Source of the DNA: Tabrizicola oligotrophica
Lineage (GTDB): Bacteria > Pseudomonadota > Alphaproteobacteria > Rhodobacterales > Rhodobacteraceae
NCBI RefSeq assembly: GCF_011008935.1
Contig: NZ_JAAIVJ010000005.1
Location: forward strand, 124,001 to 188,000
DNA length: 64,000 bases
Direction of reading: 5' to 3'
Shown piece after piece: positions 1-8,694 of this stretch. The notes under the pieces are model-generated. The model had not been told where the DNA came from, ran no database searches, and saw nothing but the letters and a program-made list of their open reading frames with translations. Positions within the stretch are counted from its first letter, which is position 1. The number at the start of each line of letters is the position of its first letter. The translations under genes and the position numbers were made by a program.

Positions 1-272
1 TCGACCGGCGCGTCGGCCTTGCCTTTGGCCTTGGTCTTGCGGGCGGCCTTGTCGGCGGCAGGCTTCGGCATCGCCCCCATGGCGATGGCGGTGCGGCGTG
101 CCTCGGGCAGCGCGCCCAGGGCCTTATGTTCGGCATCAAGCAGGCTGGCGAATTGCTGGCCGATCTTGAGTGTCGGATCGTTGGACTGGCTCACCGTCAC
201 TTCGGCGAAGGCCGCTCCGCTGTGGACGCCAAGCGCGAGAATCGCGGCAGTCCAGATTTGGTGCAAGCGCAT
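1..272 (-). CDS. Secreted protein, N-terminal part (possible SleB-type cell wall hydrolase)
   Basis: Only the first 90 codons lie in the window; the gene runs off the left edge. The ATG at 272 opens a signal peptide (core AAILALGVHSGAAFA, likely cut after AFA). A short stretch with SNDPTLKIGQQ follows, then a basic Ala/Lys-rich linker. The mature N-terminus resembles, from memory, secreted SleB-family cell wall hydrolases of Rhodobacteraceae, but the catalytic domain is outside the window, so the family call is inference. The signal peptide is the firm part. The Shine-Dalgarno sequence is weak. Confidence 0.5.
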   Translation of the reverse strand, partial: MRLHQIWTAAILALGVHSGAAFAEVTVSQSNDPTLKIGQQFASLLDAEHKALGALPEARRTAIAMGAMPKPAADKAARKTKAKGKADAPV

Positions 273-412
273 TGTCTTGTGGGATCCCGGTTGTTTCAGT
301 CAAAGGCGAAAAGGCTGCCAACCGGAGTTTCCCGCTTGACGGGCGCTGTGCCTAAAGACCGAAATCCCTGCCGTCTACCGCTGTGGCAAAATTACAACGA
401 AAATTTGCAGGG

Positions 413-434
413 TTTCGGCGGAAACCCGCCGAAA
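413..434 (-). terminator. Hairpin downstream of the PPDK-like gene
   Basis: Perfect 9-bp stem TTTCGGCGG / CCGCCGAAA with loop AAAC, 35 nt past the stop of the minus-strand PPDK-like gene. No long U-run follows, so it may be a weak terminator or only stabilise the transcript end. Confidence 0.4.
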
Positions 435-469
435 TTCCTCACGTGCCATTTTAGCTTCGTGGTGCAAAA

Positions 470-3031
470 TCATGATTTTGTGCCAAATTTCCGGTTATCC
501 ACACGATCGGCCAAGGCCAGATGAGCGGCCGCCAGACGCGCCAAAGGCACCCGGAACGGGCTGCAAGAGACGTAATCGAATCCCTGACGGCGGCAGAAGG
601 CGATTGATTCGGGATTGCCGCCATGCTCGCCGCAAATGCTCAGAGTCAGGTCCTTGCGGGTATGGCGCCCGCGCTCTGCACCGATGTGCAAAAGCTCTCC
701 GACGCCGTCAACGTCAAGGATATGGAACGGGTCTTCGGGGAAAACGCCCTGCTGCACATAGGTGTTCATGAAGCGCCCGGCATCGTCGCGCGACAGGCCA
801 TAGGTCATCTGCGTCAGGTCGTTGGTGCCGAACGACAGGAAGGCGGCGTGCTGGGCAATCTCGCCGGCGCGCAGCGCCGCGCGCGGCGTTTCCACCATGA
901 CGCCCAGCTTGTAATCGAACTGCACCCCGGTCTTGACCCGCACCGCGGCGGCCACCGCGTCGATATGGGTCTTGACCAGTTCCACCTCGCGCCGGGCCGA
1001 AACCAGCGGGATCATGATTTCCGGCACCACCGGCGCGCCCTTCTTGGCGATCTCGACTGTCGCCTCGAAAATCGCCTGCGCCTGCATGGCGTAGATTTCC
1101 GGCAGCACCACCCCCAGCCGCACGCCGCGCATGCCCAGCATCGGGTTGAACTCGGCCAGCGCTTCGGCCCGGCGGGTGACATCGGACAAGGGCTTGTCCA
1201 GCGCCTCGGCCAGTTCGCGCAGGCCCTCGCGGGAATGCGGCAGGAATTCGTGCAGCGGCGGGTCGAACAGGCGGATGCAGACCGGCAGCCCGGCCATGAT
1301 CTCGAACAGCTGCACGAAATCTTCGCGCTGCATCGGCAACAGCCGGGCCAGCGCGGCGGCGCGGTCCTGCGAGGTGTCGGCGAAGATCATCTCGCGCATC
1401 ACCACCAGACGGTCTTCGTCGAAGAACATGTGTTCGGTGCGGCACAGGCCGATGCCCTGCGCCTCGAACTGGCGGGCCTGAGCGGCGTCGGCGGGGGTGT
1501 CGGCATTGGCCCGGATGCCGATGTCGCGCACCGCGTCGGCCCAACCCAGAAGCGTGCGGAAGCTGTCATCCAGCGCCGGTGCCAGCATGTCCGCCGCCCC
1601 GGCCAGCACCTCACCCGTGGTGCCGTCGAGCGTCACCAGATCGCCCTCGCGGAACACCCGGCCATCGGCGGCAGTCAGCTTCTTGTCCTTGGTCTCCAGC
1701 CGCAGGCCCGAGGCCCCCACGACGCAGGGCAGGCCCAGCCCGCGCGCGATGACGGCGGCATGGGAGGTCACGCCGCCGCGTTCGGTCAGCACGCCGACTG
1801 CCGAATGCATGCCGCGAATGTCCTCGGGCGCGGTTTCGCGGCGGACAAGGATGCAAGGCTCGCCCCGCGCCGCGCTGGCCTGTGCGGCGGGCGAGGAGAA
1901 CACCAGCCGCCCGACCGCGCCGCCGGGGCTGGCGGCGATGCCTTTGGCGAACACATCGCGCGCGCCGCGCGGATCAACCTGCGGATGGAGCAGTTCCGAC
2001 AGCGCCCGGGGTTCGACCCGCAGCACCGCCTCCTCGGGGGAAATGATCCCGTCCTGCGCCAGCGCCACGGCGATCTTCAGCCCGGCCCGGGCCGAACGCT
2101 GCACCTTGACTGCATCCAGGACCGACAGCTGGCCGTCCTCGATGGTGAACTCGATCTGCATCTCCTCGCGCAGGCGGGTGCGGCAGGCTGCGCCGTGATG
2201 GGCCAGCTGCCCGAAGATCTCGGGCGAGAGGTCTTCCAGCGATGGCCCGCGCGGATCGCGCGTCAGATACATTGCCTCGGTTTTCTTCAGCGCGTCGCGG
2301 CCCTGGGAATTGCCCAGATACCGCCCCGTGACCTGCGGCAGCCCGGTGACCGGATCGACGAACTGGATCACGCCGGAGCCCGAAAGCCCCTGACCGATGC
2401 CCTGCGCCATGGCCTGCACCACCAGCCCAAGCGCCGCCTCGACCGGGGCGCCCTTGGCCTGCCGCAAGAGCCGGGCCGAGGTGCCTTCCCACGCCCGCGC
2501 CATCGAGCGCAGCACTTCGGAAAGCTGCTGGGCAGGATCTTCGGGGAAGGGCTCGTCCATCTCGCGCTCGTACTGGCGCAGCGCCTCATCCAGGGCCTTC
2601 GGGCCGGGCTTGATGTCATCGAACATATCGGGGTCAAGTCGGGCGACATGCGTAGCATAGGATTGCACAAATCGAAGGTAGAGCGCATCCGCCGCTTCGG
2701 CGCCATGGCGCTGCACCAGCGCCATGTGCCGACCGGCATTCATGCCGACATTCAGCACTGTCCCCGGCCCGCCCCAATCGGGATTCTCAGGCGAGGGACG
2801 CACGGAAACCAGCGGCGTCGCGCCGAAATGCGCCAGAATGGCGCGGGTATCCAGCGTGTGCCCCGCCGCGATTGCACGCACGGTCTGCGCCGGCAGGGCC
2901 ACGGTCTGCGGCACCGGCAGATCCAGCCGCACCAGCCGCTGCAGGCATTTCGCCCGCCAGCCATGCGCCGAGGGCGTGATCGCCGCCGACGGCGTGACTT
3001 CGCAATAGTCGAGAGGCGGATTTTTCTGCAC
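470..3031 (-). CDS. ppdK: Divergent pyruvate phosphate dikinase-like enzyme
   Basis: 853 residues from a GTG at 3031, chosen because AAGGAAAGG lies 8 nt upstream; the frame stays open to 3085 only through a TTG. The C-terminal two thirds are classical: swivelling phosphohistidine domain with TSHAAVIARGLG (His near residue 421), then the PEP-binding barrel with GLCRTEHMFF, NPMLGMRGVRLG, SFGTNDLTQ and the catalytic-Cys motif CGEHGGNP near residue 800. The N-terminal nucleotide-binding part is atypical: no GGKGANL, and the usual SVRSGA..MPGMMDTVLN region reads SVRPSPENPDWGGPGTVLN. PPDK interconverts pyruvate/ATP/Pi and PEP/AMP/PPi in the cytosol. The altered N-terminus leaves substrate and nucleotide use open. 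It stands alone, divergent from the following aminotransferase. Confidence 0.8.
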   Translation of the reverse strand: MQKNPPLDYCEVTPSAAITPSAHGWRAKCLQRLVRLDLPVPQTVALPAQTVRAIAAGHTLDTRAILAHFGATPLVSVRPSPENPDWGGPGTVLNVGMNAGRHMALVQRHGAEAADALYLRFVQSYATHVARLDPDMFDDIKPGPKALDEALRQYEREMDEPFPEDPAQQLSEVLRSMARAWEGTSARLLRQAKGAPVEAALGLVVQAMAQGIGQGLSGSGVIQFVDPVTGLPQVTGRYLGNSQGRDALKKTEAMYLTRDPRGPSLEDLSPEIFGQLAHHGAACRTRLREEMQIEFTIEDGQLSVLDAVKVQRSARAGLKIAVALAQDGIISPEEAVLRVEPRALSELLHPQVDPRGARDVFAKGIAASPGGAVGRLVFSSPAAQASAARGEPCILVRRETAPEDIRGMHSAVGVLTERGGVTSHAAVIARGLGLPCVVGASGLRLETKDKKLTAADGRVFREGDLVTLDGTTGEVLAGAADMLAPALDDSFRTLLGWADAVRDIGIRANADTPADAAQARQFEAQGIGLCRTEHMFFDEDRLVVMREMIFADTSQDRAAALARLLPMQREDFVQLFEIMAGLPVCIRLFDPPLHEFLPHSREGLRELAEALDKPLSDVTRRAEALAEFNPMLGMRGVRLGVVLPEIYAMQAQAIFEATVEIAKKGAPVVPEIMIPLVSARREVELVKTHIDAVAAAVRVKTGVQFDYKLGVMVETPRAALRAGEIAQHAAFLSFGTNDLTQMTYGLSRDDAGRFMNTYVQQGVFPEDPFHILDVDGVGELLHIGAERGRHTRKDLTLSICGEHGGNPESIAFCRRQGFDYVSCSPFRVPLARLAAAHLALADRVDNRKFGTKS

Positions 3032-3250
3032 TGCGGCGACCTTTCCTTTGCGGGCGCAGGATACACCCGAACGCCCGTCACGCAAGCGTTACGATGGCGA
3101 TGAAACCGGCGGATTTCCCATGAAATGCCGGGTTTTCCGCCGCTTCAGGAAACAGGTTTCGCCATAGCGCGAAAATCGGCGTCGCTTTTTGTGCAGTCTT
3201 GGCCGTGAAAGCCGCTAGTGTCGGGGCTGGATTTGCAAGGGAGACCAAAG

Positions 3251-4375
3251 ATGAAACTGCCGCATGACCATATCGACGCGGGCGGCCTGCAAGAGTTTTC
3301 GGTGGTGTTCACCGACCGCAGCCTGAACCACATGTCGGCGCGGTTTCAGGGGGTAATGCGCGAAGTCTCAAGCCTTTTGCGCGAGGTCTACAATGGCAGC
3401 GCCGTGGCGCTGGTGCCGGGGGGCGGCACCTATGCCATGGAGGCGGTGGCGCGGCAGTTCGGGCAGGGCCGGGCGCTGATTGTGCGCAACGGCTGGTTCT
3501 CGTATCGCTGGACCCAGATCTTCGAAGCCGGGGGCTTTGCCAGGGAAACCACGGTGGTAATGGCGCGGGCCAGCGGCAATGCTGCGCAGTCGCCCTTTGC
3601 CCCGCCGCCGATCGAGGATGTGGTGGCAAAGATCCGCGAGGGCAAGCCCGATGCGGTCTTTGCCCCGCATGTCGAGACGTCGTCCGGCATCATCCTGCCC
3701 GACGACTATATCGCCGCCATGGCCGCGGCCGCGCATGAGGTGGGCGCGCTGATGGTGCTGGATTGCATCGCCTCGGGCTGCATCTGGGTGGACATGGCGG
3801 CACTTGGCGTCGATGTGCTGATCTCGGCGCCGCAAAAGGGCTGGTCGGCCTCGCCGGCAGTGGGGGTGGTGGTGATGGGCCCACGCGCTGAGGCGCGGCT
3901 GGCCGAGACCACATCGAACAGTTTTGCCATCGACCTGAAGAAGTGGCGGTCGATCATGGAGGCCTATGAGAAAGGCGGCCATGCCTATCACGCCACCATG
4001 CCGACCGATGCCATCGTCGGTTTCCACGCCGCGATGAAGGAGACGCAGGCCATGGGCTTTGCCGAGGCCAAAGCGGCGCAATGGGCGCTGGGGCGGGCGG
4101 TGCGGGCGATGCTTGCGGCCAAGGGTGTGCCATCGGTCGCGGCAACCGGCTTTCAGGCGCCGGGGGTGGTGGTCAGCTTCACCGCCGATCCCGAGGTGCA
4201 GAGCGGCGCGAAGTTCAGGGCGCTGGGCTATCAGATTGCTGCAGGCGTGCCGTTGCAGGTGGGCGAAGGGGCCGAGTTCCGCACCTTCCGGTTGGGGCTG
4301 TTCGGGCTGGACAAGCTCACGGACGTCGACGCCACCGTCGCGCGGTTGAAGGCGGCGGTCGATCAGGTGCTGTGA
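3251..4375 (+). CDS. Class V PLP-dependent aminotransferase
   Basis: 374 residues. The start at 3251 has AAGGGAG at a good distance; the frame is open upstream to 3218 without a better site. It belongs to the alanine-glyoxylate/serine-pyruvate aminotransferase branch: VPGGGTYAMEAV near the N-terminus holds the PLP phosphate region, LDCIASG carries the cofactor-contacting Asp, and SAPQKGWSAS places the Schiff-base Lys at residue 196. Its position two genes from the ureide block makes glyoxylate a plausible amino acceptor, as in PucG-type ureidoglycine transaminases, but the N-terminus is shorter than PucG and the substrate cannot be read from sequence. It is monocistronic and convergent with the UbiH-family gene. 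Confidence 0.85.
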   Translation: MKLPHDHIDAGGLQEFSVVFTDRSLNHMSARFQGVMREVSSLLREVYNGSAVALVPGGGTYAMEAVARQFGQGRALIVRNGWFSYRWTQIFEAGGFARETTVVMARASGNAAQSPFAPPPIEDVVAKIREGKPDAVFAPHVETSSGIILPDDYIAAMAAAAHEVGALMVLDCIASGCIWVDMAALGVDVLISAPQKGWSASPAVGVVVMGPRAEARLAETTSNSFAIDLKKWRSIMEAYEKGGHAYHATMPTDAIVGFHAAMKETQAMGFAEAKAAQWALGRAVRAMLAAKGVPSVAATGFQAPGVVVSFTADPEVQSGAKFRALGYQIAAGVPLQVGEGAEFRTFRLGLFGLDKLTDVDATVARLKAAVDQVL

Positions 4376-4388
4376 GCCAACTCCTCGT

Positions 4389-4428
4389 CGCCTTCGGCGC
4401 TCGTCGTGACGATGAGAAGCCGAAGGCG
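4389..4428. terminator. Bidirectional terminator-like hairpin
   Basis: Inverted repeat CGCCTTCGGC / GCCGAAGGCG (10 bp) with a 20-nt loop that can itself pair (CTCGTC with GACGATGAG). It fills the 63-bp gap between two convergent genes, so it could end transcripts from both sides. U-runs are poor. Confidence 0.5.
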
Positions 4429-4438
4429 CCCGAAGAGA

Positions 4439-5638
4439 TCACCGCACGCCAAGCCCGGCTTTCATCAGCGTCTTGCGCACCGGGCCAAGCGAGTAAAGCG
4501 CGTTCAGGGCGCCGGCGCGCAGATCGCGCAGGAAGGGCTCGCCCAGCATCGAGGTGCGGTTCAGAAGGTCGATGCCGGCAAGCCGGGCCTTGACCTCCGG
4601 ATGGCGCTTCCTTTCAAACGCTGCCAGCATTTGCGCACTGCCCAGATCGCCCGGCGCGGCGATGGCCAGGTCCAGCAGCGCCGACAGATCGGCCAGCGAC
4701 ATGTTCAACCCCTGCGCGCCGATGGGCGGCATGACATGGGCGGCCTCGGCGATCAGCGCCACACGGGGCGCCACCATGCGCTCGGCGATCTGGGTGATGA
4801 TCGGCCAGACGGTACGCGCCGAATCGAGCGTCAGCGGGCCAAGGATGCCGCAGGAGCGGTCGTTGAGCGCGGCCTCGAACTCGGCCACTGGCAGGGCGGC
4901 AAGCCGGGCGACCTCGGGTCCGGTCTCCATCCAGACGATCGCCGAGGCCGGTTTGCCATTGCGGTCGGGCAGCGGCACCAGCGTGAACGGCCCGCCGGAG
5001 CGGTGGATCTCGGTCGAGACATTGCCGTGCGGGACAGGGTGACTGACGGTAAAGGCCAGCGCCTTTTGCCCGTAGCGCGTGGTTTTCACGGCAATCCCGG
5101 CTTGCTCGCGCACAGTGGAGTTGCGGCCGTCGGCGGCCACGATCAGCCGGGCCGAAACCCGGCGGCCATCCGACAGGGTGGCCAGCGCCTCGGCTTCGCG
5201 CAAGAGGACCTTGGCTGTGGCCGTACCGGGCAGGAAGGTGACATTCGGCAACTCCGCCAGCCGCGCCACCATCTCGCGGCGCAGGAGCCAGTTCGGCAGG
5301 TTCCAGCCGAAGGGCTGGTCGGAAAGCTCGGCGGCGTCGAAATCCTTGATGACGCGCGGCTCGGACACCGGGCCGCCGGCGTCGATGATCCGCATGATCT
5401 GCAGGGGCGCGGCATGGGGGGCAAGCCGGGACCAGAGGCCCGCCGCCTGCAGGACCGGGATTGACGGGTGCAGGAAGGCTGTCGAGCGGTGGTCGGCCCC
5501 TTCGGCGTCGCGTTCGGTGACGGGGGGGCTGGGGTCGGTGCAGATCACCGAGAACCCGGCTGCACCAAAGGCCGCCGCCGCCGTCAGCCCGGCGACACCG
5601 CCGCCCGAGACAAGGATATCGGTCTTGATACGGTCCAT
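4439..5638 (-). CDS. UbiH/UbiF/VisC-family FAD-dependent hydroxylase
   Basis: 399 residues. The ATG at 5638 follows AAAAGGGGG; the longer frame to 5707 lacks a ribosome site. The N-terminal Rossmann motif VSGGGVAGLTAAAAFG binds FAD, VAADGRNSTVRE is the DG motif, and AEAAHVMPPIGAQGLN is the second FAD motif. That last motif normally reads GDAAH; here Gly-Asp is replaced by Ala-Glu. The family hydroxylates ubiquinone precursors at the inner membrane, and the length fits. Which ring position it acts on cannot be told. It lies 91 nt downstream of allA on the same strand but has no obvious link to ureide breakdown. Confidence 0.8.
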   Translation of the reverse strand: MDRIKTDILVSGGGVAGLTAAAAFGAAGFSVICTDPSPPVTERDAEGADHRSTAFLHPSIPVLQAAGLWSRLAPHAAPLQIMRIIDAGGPVSEPRVIKDFDAAELSDQPFGWNLPNWLLRREMVARLAELPNVTFLPGTATAKVLLREAEALATLSDGRRVSARLIVAADGRNSTVREQAGIAVKTTRYGQKALAFTVSHPVPHGNVSTEIHRSGGPFTLVPLPDRNGKPASAIVWMETGPEVARLAALPVAEFEAALNDRSCGILGPLTLDSARTVWPIITQIAERMVAPRVALIAEAAHVMPPIGAQGLNMSLADLSALLDLAIAAPGDLGSAQMLAAFERKRHPEVKARLAGIDLLNRTSMLGEPFLRDLRAGALNALYSLGPVRKTLMKAGLGVR

Positions 5639-5729
5639 CCGCGGCCCCCTTTTCGCCCGGCGCACTGTAGGTTGCCGCGCCGGGAAAGCGAAGGGGCAAG
5701 GTGTCACGGGCGGGAATCAAAGGCGGGCA

Positions 5730-6215
5730 TCAGCCCGCGACAACCCGCCAGCTTTGGGCGTAGCGGTATTCTTCAAGGTTGGCGGTGGTGCCGATGCGGT
5801 CAACGACGGCGAAAAGGCCCGGGGCCTGCAGCGGGGTCAGCACGCCATGCCAGGTGCCGCGGTGCAGGTTGATGCCCTGCGCGCCATTGGTCAGGAAGGT
5901 CTGCGGCGTGCCGGGGCGGCCGTCCGCGTCGGGCGCGACGATGACGAGGAAAGGGTGCTGCGACAGCGGCAGGAAGGCCTGGCTGCCCTCGGGATGGCGT
6001 TCGACCAGATCGAAGACATAAGGCAGGGCGCGGGGGGTGGCGTTGAACACCGAAATTCCCGCGCGGCCATCTGGCCCGAAGTCAAGCCTCGCCCGGTCAT
6101 GGTGGCGCTGGCACATGCCGTCGTTGATGAGCCGGAAATCGCCAGCGGCCTCCAGCACATCGCCGAAGGCGGCGAAGGCGGCGGCGGTCAGGGGAAGGGG
6201 TAGGATCTCTGGCAT
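5730..6215 (-). CDS. allA: Ureidoglycolate lyase
   Basis: 161 residues, the usual AllA length. The ATG at 6215 follows GAGAGG; upstream in-frame sequence belongs to the neighbouring spacer. AllA cleaves ureidoglycolate to glyoxylate and urea, the last ureide step. Supporting motifs are the cupin-like core INDGMCQRHHDRA, NLHRGTWHGVLTPL (metal/substrate His) and the C-terminal TTANLEEYRY. It is third in the minus-strand set puuE-uraD, allE, allA, separated from allE by 82 bp that carry an intergenic repeat. Confidence 0.9.
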   Translation of the reverse strand: MPEILPLPLTAAAFAAFGDVLEAAGDFRLINDGMCQRHHDRARLDFGPDGRAGISVFNATPRALPYVFDLVERHPEGSQAFLPLSQHPFLVIVAPDADGRPGTPQTFLTNGAQGINLHRGTWHGVLTPLQAPGLFAVVDRIGTTANLEEYRYAQSWRVVAG

Positions 6216-6237
6216 GGCAGACCTCTCGCCCCGGTCA

Positions 6238-6281
6238 GCCCCCGGGGGCGCGTCGCCCCCCGGACCCCCCGAGGATATTTT
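6238..6281 (-). repeat. Intergenic repeat: AAAATATCCTCGGGGGGT box plus GC hairpin
   Basis: Read on the minus strand, 16 nt after the allE stop, the 18-nt box AAAATATCCTCGGGGGGT (6264-6281) is followed by a GC-rich imperfect hairpin (CCGGGGGGCG pairing with CGCCCCCGG). The identical 18-mer sits behind putA at 19354-19371 in the same relation to a stop codon and a hairpin. This is a dispersed intergenic element that may also act as a terminator or stabiliser. Confidence 0.7.
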
Positions 6282-6297
6282 GGCCACATTGAAGGCT

Positions 6298-7140
6298 TCA
6301 GCGGGCGGGGCGGTAGGCTCCCGGTCCGCGCAGCGTGGCGTGGCGGTTGACGTCCTTGTAAAGCAGATAGCGGAAGCGGCCCGGCCCGGCGGCATAGCAG
6401 GCCTGCGGGCAGTAGGCGCGCAGCCACATGAAATCGCCGGCCTCGACCTCGACCCAGTCCTGGTTGAGCTTGTAGACCGCCTTGCCCTCCAGCACGTAAA
6501 GCCCGTGCTCCATGACATGGGTTTCCTCGAAGGGGATCACCCCGCCGGGCTGGAAGGTGACGATGTTGACATGGGCGTCATGGCGCAGATCGTCGGGCTC
6601 GACGAAGCGCGTGGTGCCCCAGCGGTCCTGCGTGTCGGGCATGAAACGGATCGGCACGTCGCGTTCATTGGTGACGATGGGTTCCGGGCGCGGGGTGCCG
6701 GGGGCGGGTTCGTAAAGCTTGCGCAGCCAATGGAAGCGGGCGGGCGTCTTGCCCTCGGCCAGCAGGGTCCAGCGGCTGCCGGCGGGGATATAGGCATAGC
6801 CGCCGGCGTCCAGCTCATAGCCGGTGCCGTCGATGGTCAGTGTCGCCAGACCGTCGGTGAAAAACAGCCAGTGTTCGGCGCCGTCCTCGGCATCGGGCGC
6901 GTCCGAGCCGCCGCCGGGCTGCACCTCCATCACATATTGCGAGAAGGTCTCGGAAAAGCCCGACATCGGGCGCGCGATCAGCCAGAGCCGGGTGTGCGTC
7001 CAGCCCGGCAGGAAGCTGGTGACGATGTCGGAAAAGCAGCCGCGCGGGATGAAGGCATAGGCATTGGTGAACACCGCGCGCTGGGTCATCAGCGCGGTTT
7101 GCGGCGGCAGGCCGCCGGGCGGGGCGTAATATTGGGTCAT
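6298..7140 (-). CDS. allE: (S)-ureidoglycine aminohydrolase (bicupin)
   Basis: 280 residues. It converts (S)-ureidoglycine to (S)-ureidoglycolate and ammonia, feeding AllA. Two cupin domains are visible: the first around residues 60-130 (FSQYVMEVQPGGGSD, then LTIDGTGYELDAGGYAYIP), the second around 185-260 (IPFEETHVMEHGLYVLEG, then VEVEAGDFMWLRAYCPQ), the second carrying the likely metal ligands. The ATG overlaps the puuE-uraD stop by 4 bp (ATGA at 7137-7140), so the two are translationally coupled. No allantoicase or allantoate amidohydrolase gene lies in the window to supply its substrate. Confidence 0.88.
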   Translation of the reverse strand: MTQYYAPPGGLPPQTALMTQRAVFTNAYAFIPRGCFSDIVTSFLPGWTHTRLWLIARPMSGFSETFSQYVMEVQPGGGSDAPDAEDGAEHWLFFTDGLATLTIDGTGYELDAGGYAYIPAGSRWTLLAEGKTPARFHWLRKLYEPAPGTPRPEPIVTNERDVPIRFMPDTQDRWGTTRFVEPDDLRHDAHVNIVTFQPGGVIPFEETHVMEHGLYVLEGKAVYKLNQDWVEVEAGDFMWLRAYCPQACYAAGPGRFRYLLYKDVNRHATLRGPGAYRPAR

Positions 7141-8552
7141 GGCAGGATATCCTTCAGGCGCAGCTCGGCGATGCGCTCGACCTGGGTGCAGGCGGTGGAA
7201 AACTCGGTGGCGGTGTCATTGCCGATGCGGGCGTGGAAGGCGGCAAGGATGCTGTCCTTGGTGTTGTCGCGCACGGCGATGATGAAGGGAAAGCCATGTT
7301 TGGCGACATAGTCGGCATTCAGGCGCTGGAAGGTGGCGCGCTCGGTGTCGGTCAGCGCATCGAGCGCGGCACTGGCCTGTTCATGGGTGCTTTCCGGTGT
7401 CAGGCGCCTGGCGGCCGCCAGCTTGCCCGCAAGGTCGGGGTGGGCAGTCAGTACGCCCCGCCGTTCGTCGGCGCTGGCCGAGCGGAACATGCGGGCAAGG
7501 GCGTTCAGCAGGCCGGTGGCGCAGTCATGCGCCGGGCCAAGCTCCAGATCAAAGGCGCGTTCGGCGATCCAGGGCGAATGTTCGAAGATCGAGCCGAAAC
7601 GGGCGACAAAGCGCTCGCGCGTCATCTGCGAGGGGCGCTCGATGCGCCGGTGCGGATGAGTGCTGGCCCAGTGCCGGGCGATGTCGATGCGGCGCGGGAA
7701 CCAGACGCCGTCATGGGTGCGGGCATAGTCGAGGAATTTCTTCAGGCCGGCGAACTTGCCGGGCCGGCCGATCAACCGGTTGTGCAGCCCGATCGAGAAC
7801 ATCTTGGCCCGGCCGTCCAGCCCTTCGGCATAAAGCGTGTCGAAGCTGTCCTTGAGATACTGGTAGAACTGCTCGCCGGTGATGTAGCCCGGCGCTGTGG
7901 CAAAGCGCATGTCGTTGGCTTCAAGCGTGTAGGGGATGACCAGCTGGTCATGGTCGCCGGCCTCCAGCCAATAGGGCAGGTCGTCGTCATATGTGTCGGA
8001 AATCCAGGCCAGGCGGCGGGTTTCGGCGGTCAGCCGCACCGTGTTCATCGAACAGCGCCCGGTGTACCAGCCCTGCGGGGCCTCGCCCACCACCTCTTCG
8101 TGCAGGCGGAAGCTTTCGGCGATCTGGCGGGCTTCTTCTTCGGGCGCCATGTCGCGGTGATCGACCCATTTCAGCCCGTGGCTGGCAATTTCCCAGCCCG
8201 CGGCCTTCATCGCCGCCACCTGTTCGGGGTTGCGCGCGAGGGCCGAGGTGACGCCGTAGATCGTCACCGGAATGTTCCGTTCGGCAAACAGCCGGTGCAG
8301 CCGCCAGAACCCGGCCCGCGCGCCGTAGTCGTAGATCGATTCCATGTTCCAGTGCCGCATCCCCGGCCAGGGCGCGGCGCCGGCGATGTCGGACAGGAAG
8401 GCCTCGGACTGCGCGTCGCCGTGCAGCAGGTTGTTCTCGCCGCCTTCCTCATAGTTCAGCACGATGGAAACGGCGATCTTCGCGCCTCCCGGCCATTGTG
8501 CGTCGGGGGCATCGGGCCCATGACCCCGGAAATCGCGAGGGTATCGGTTCAT
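7137..8552 (-). CDS. puuE: Allantoinase PuuE fused to OHCU decarboxylase UraD
   Basis: 471 residues carrying two enzymes. Residues 1 to about 300 are a cofactor-independent polysaccharide-deacetylase-type allantoinase (YPRDFRGHGPDAPDAQWPGG, VLNYEEGGENN, NMESIYDYGARAGFWRLHRL), which opens the allantoin ring. Residues about 310-471 are 2-oxo-4-hydroxy-4-carboxy-5-ureidoimidazoline decarboxylase (FGSIFEHSPWIAERAF, AHPDLAGKLA, LNADYVAKHGFPFIIAVR), which makes S-allantoin. The fusion therefore joins two consecutive steps with the second enzyme first. SD AGGAGA precedes the ATG. It is first gene of the minus-strand ureide operon and divergent from hiuH, whose product makes the UraD substrate. Confidence 0.92.
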   Translation of the reverse strand: MNRYPRDFRGHGPDAPDAQWPGGAKIAVSIVLNYEEGGENNLLHGDAQSEAFLSDIAGAAPWPGMRHWNMESIYDYGARAGFWRLHRLFAERNIPVTIYGVTSALARNPEQVAAMKAAGWEIASHGLKWVDHRDMAPEEEARQIAESFRLHEEVVGEAPQGWYTGRCSMNTVRLTAETRRLAWISDTYDDDLPYWLEAGDHDQLVIPYTLEANDMRFATAPGYITGEQFYQYLKDSFDTLYAEGLDGRAKMFSIGLHNRLIGRPGKFAGLKKFLDYARTHDGVWFPRRIDIARHWASTHPHRRIERPSQMTRERFVARFGSIFEHSPWIAERAFDLELGPAHDCATGLLNALARMFRSASADERRGVLTAHPDLAGKLAAARRLTPESTHEQASAALDALTDTERATFQRLNADYVAKHGFPFIIAVRDNTKDSILAAFHARIGNDTATEFSTACTQVERIAELRLKDILP

Positions 8553-8596
8553 CTGTCTCTCCTGCAGTTGATGCAGACTAGGCGCGCATGCGGTCA

Positions 8597-8614
8597 GGAT
8601 TTATCAAATAATCC
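8597..8614. promoter_or_regulatory. Candidate operator between puuE-uraD and hiuH
   Basis: AT-rich inverted repeat GGATT-N8-AATCC in the 142-bp divergent spacer, the only AT-rich patch there. It is centrally placed to control both directions. No regulator gene is adjacent, so the binding protein is unknown. Confidence 0.3.
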
Positions 8615-8694
8615 ATGAAGCACCTATGCCGGCCTTGGGCAAAGCATTTTTGCCGGTCCGGAGTAGAACGGAATGCAGGAAAAGGGAGGCTCCC

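Noticed and set aside
495-503. Perfect DnaA box TTATCCACA
   Set aside because: It is a single box inside the ppdK-like coding end, without clustered boxes, an AT-rich unwinding region or origin genes. Chance is the simplest explanation.
623-3103. Long open plus-strand frame of 826 codons opposite the PPDK-like gene
   Set aside because: Its translation is His/Gln/Arg/Gly-rich and low in complexity, as expected for the antisense of a GC-rich gene. The minus-strand protein has clear catalytic motifs.
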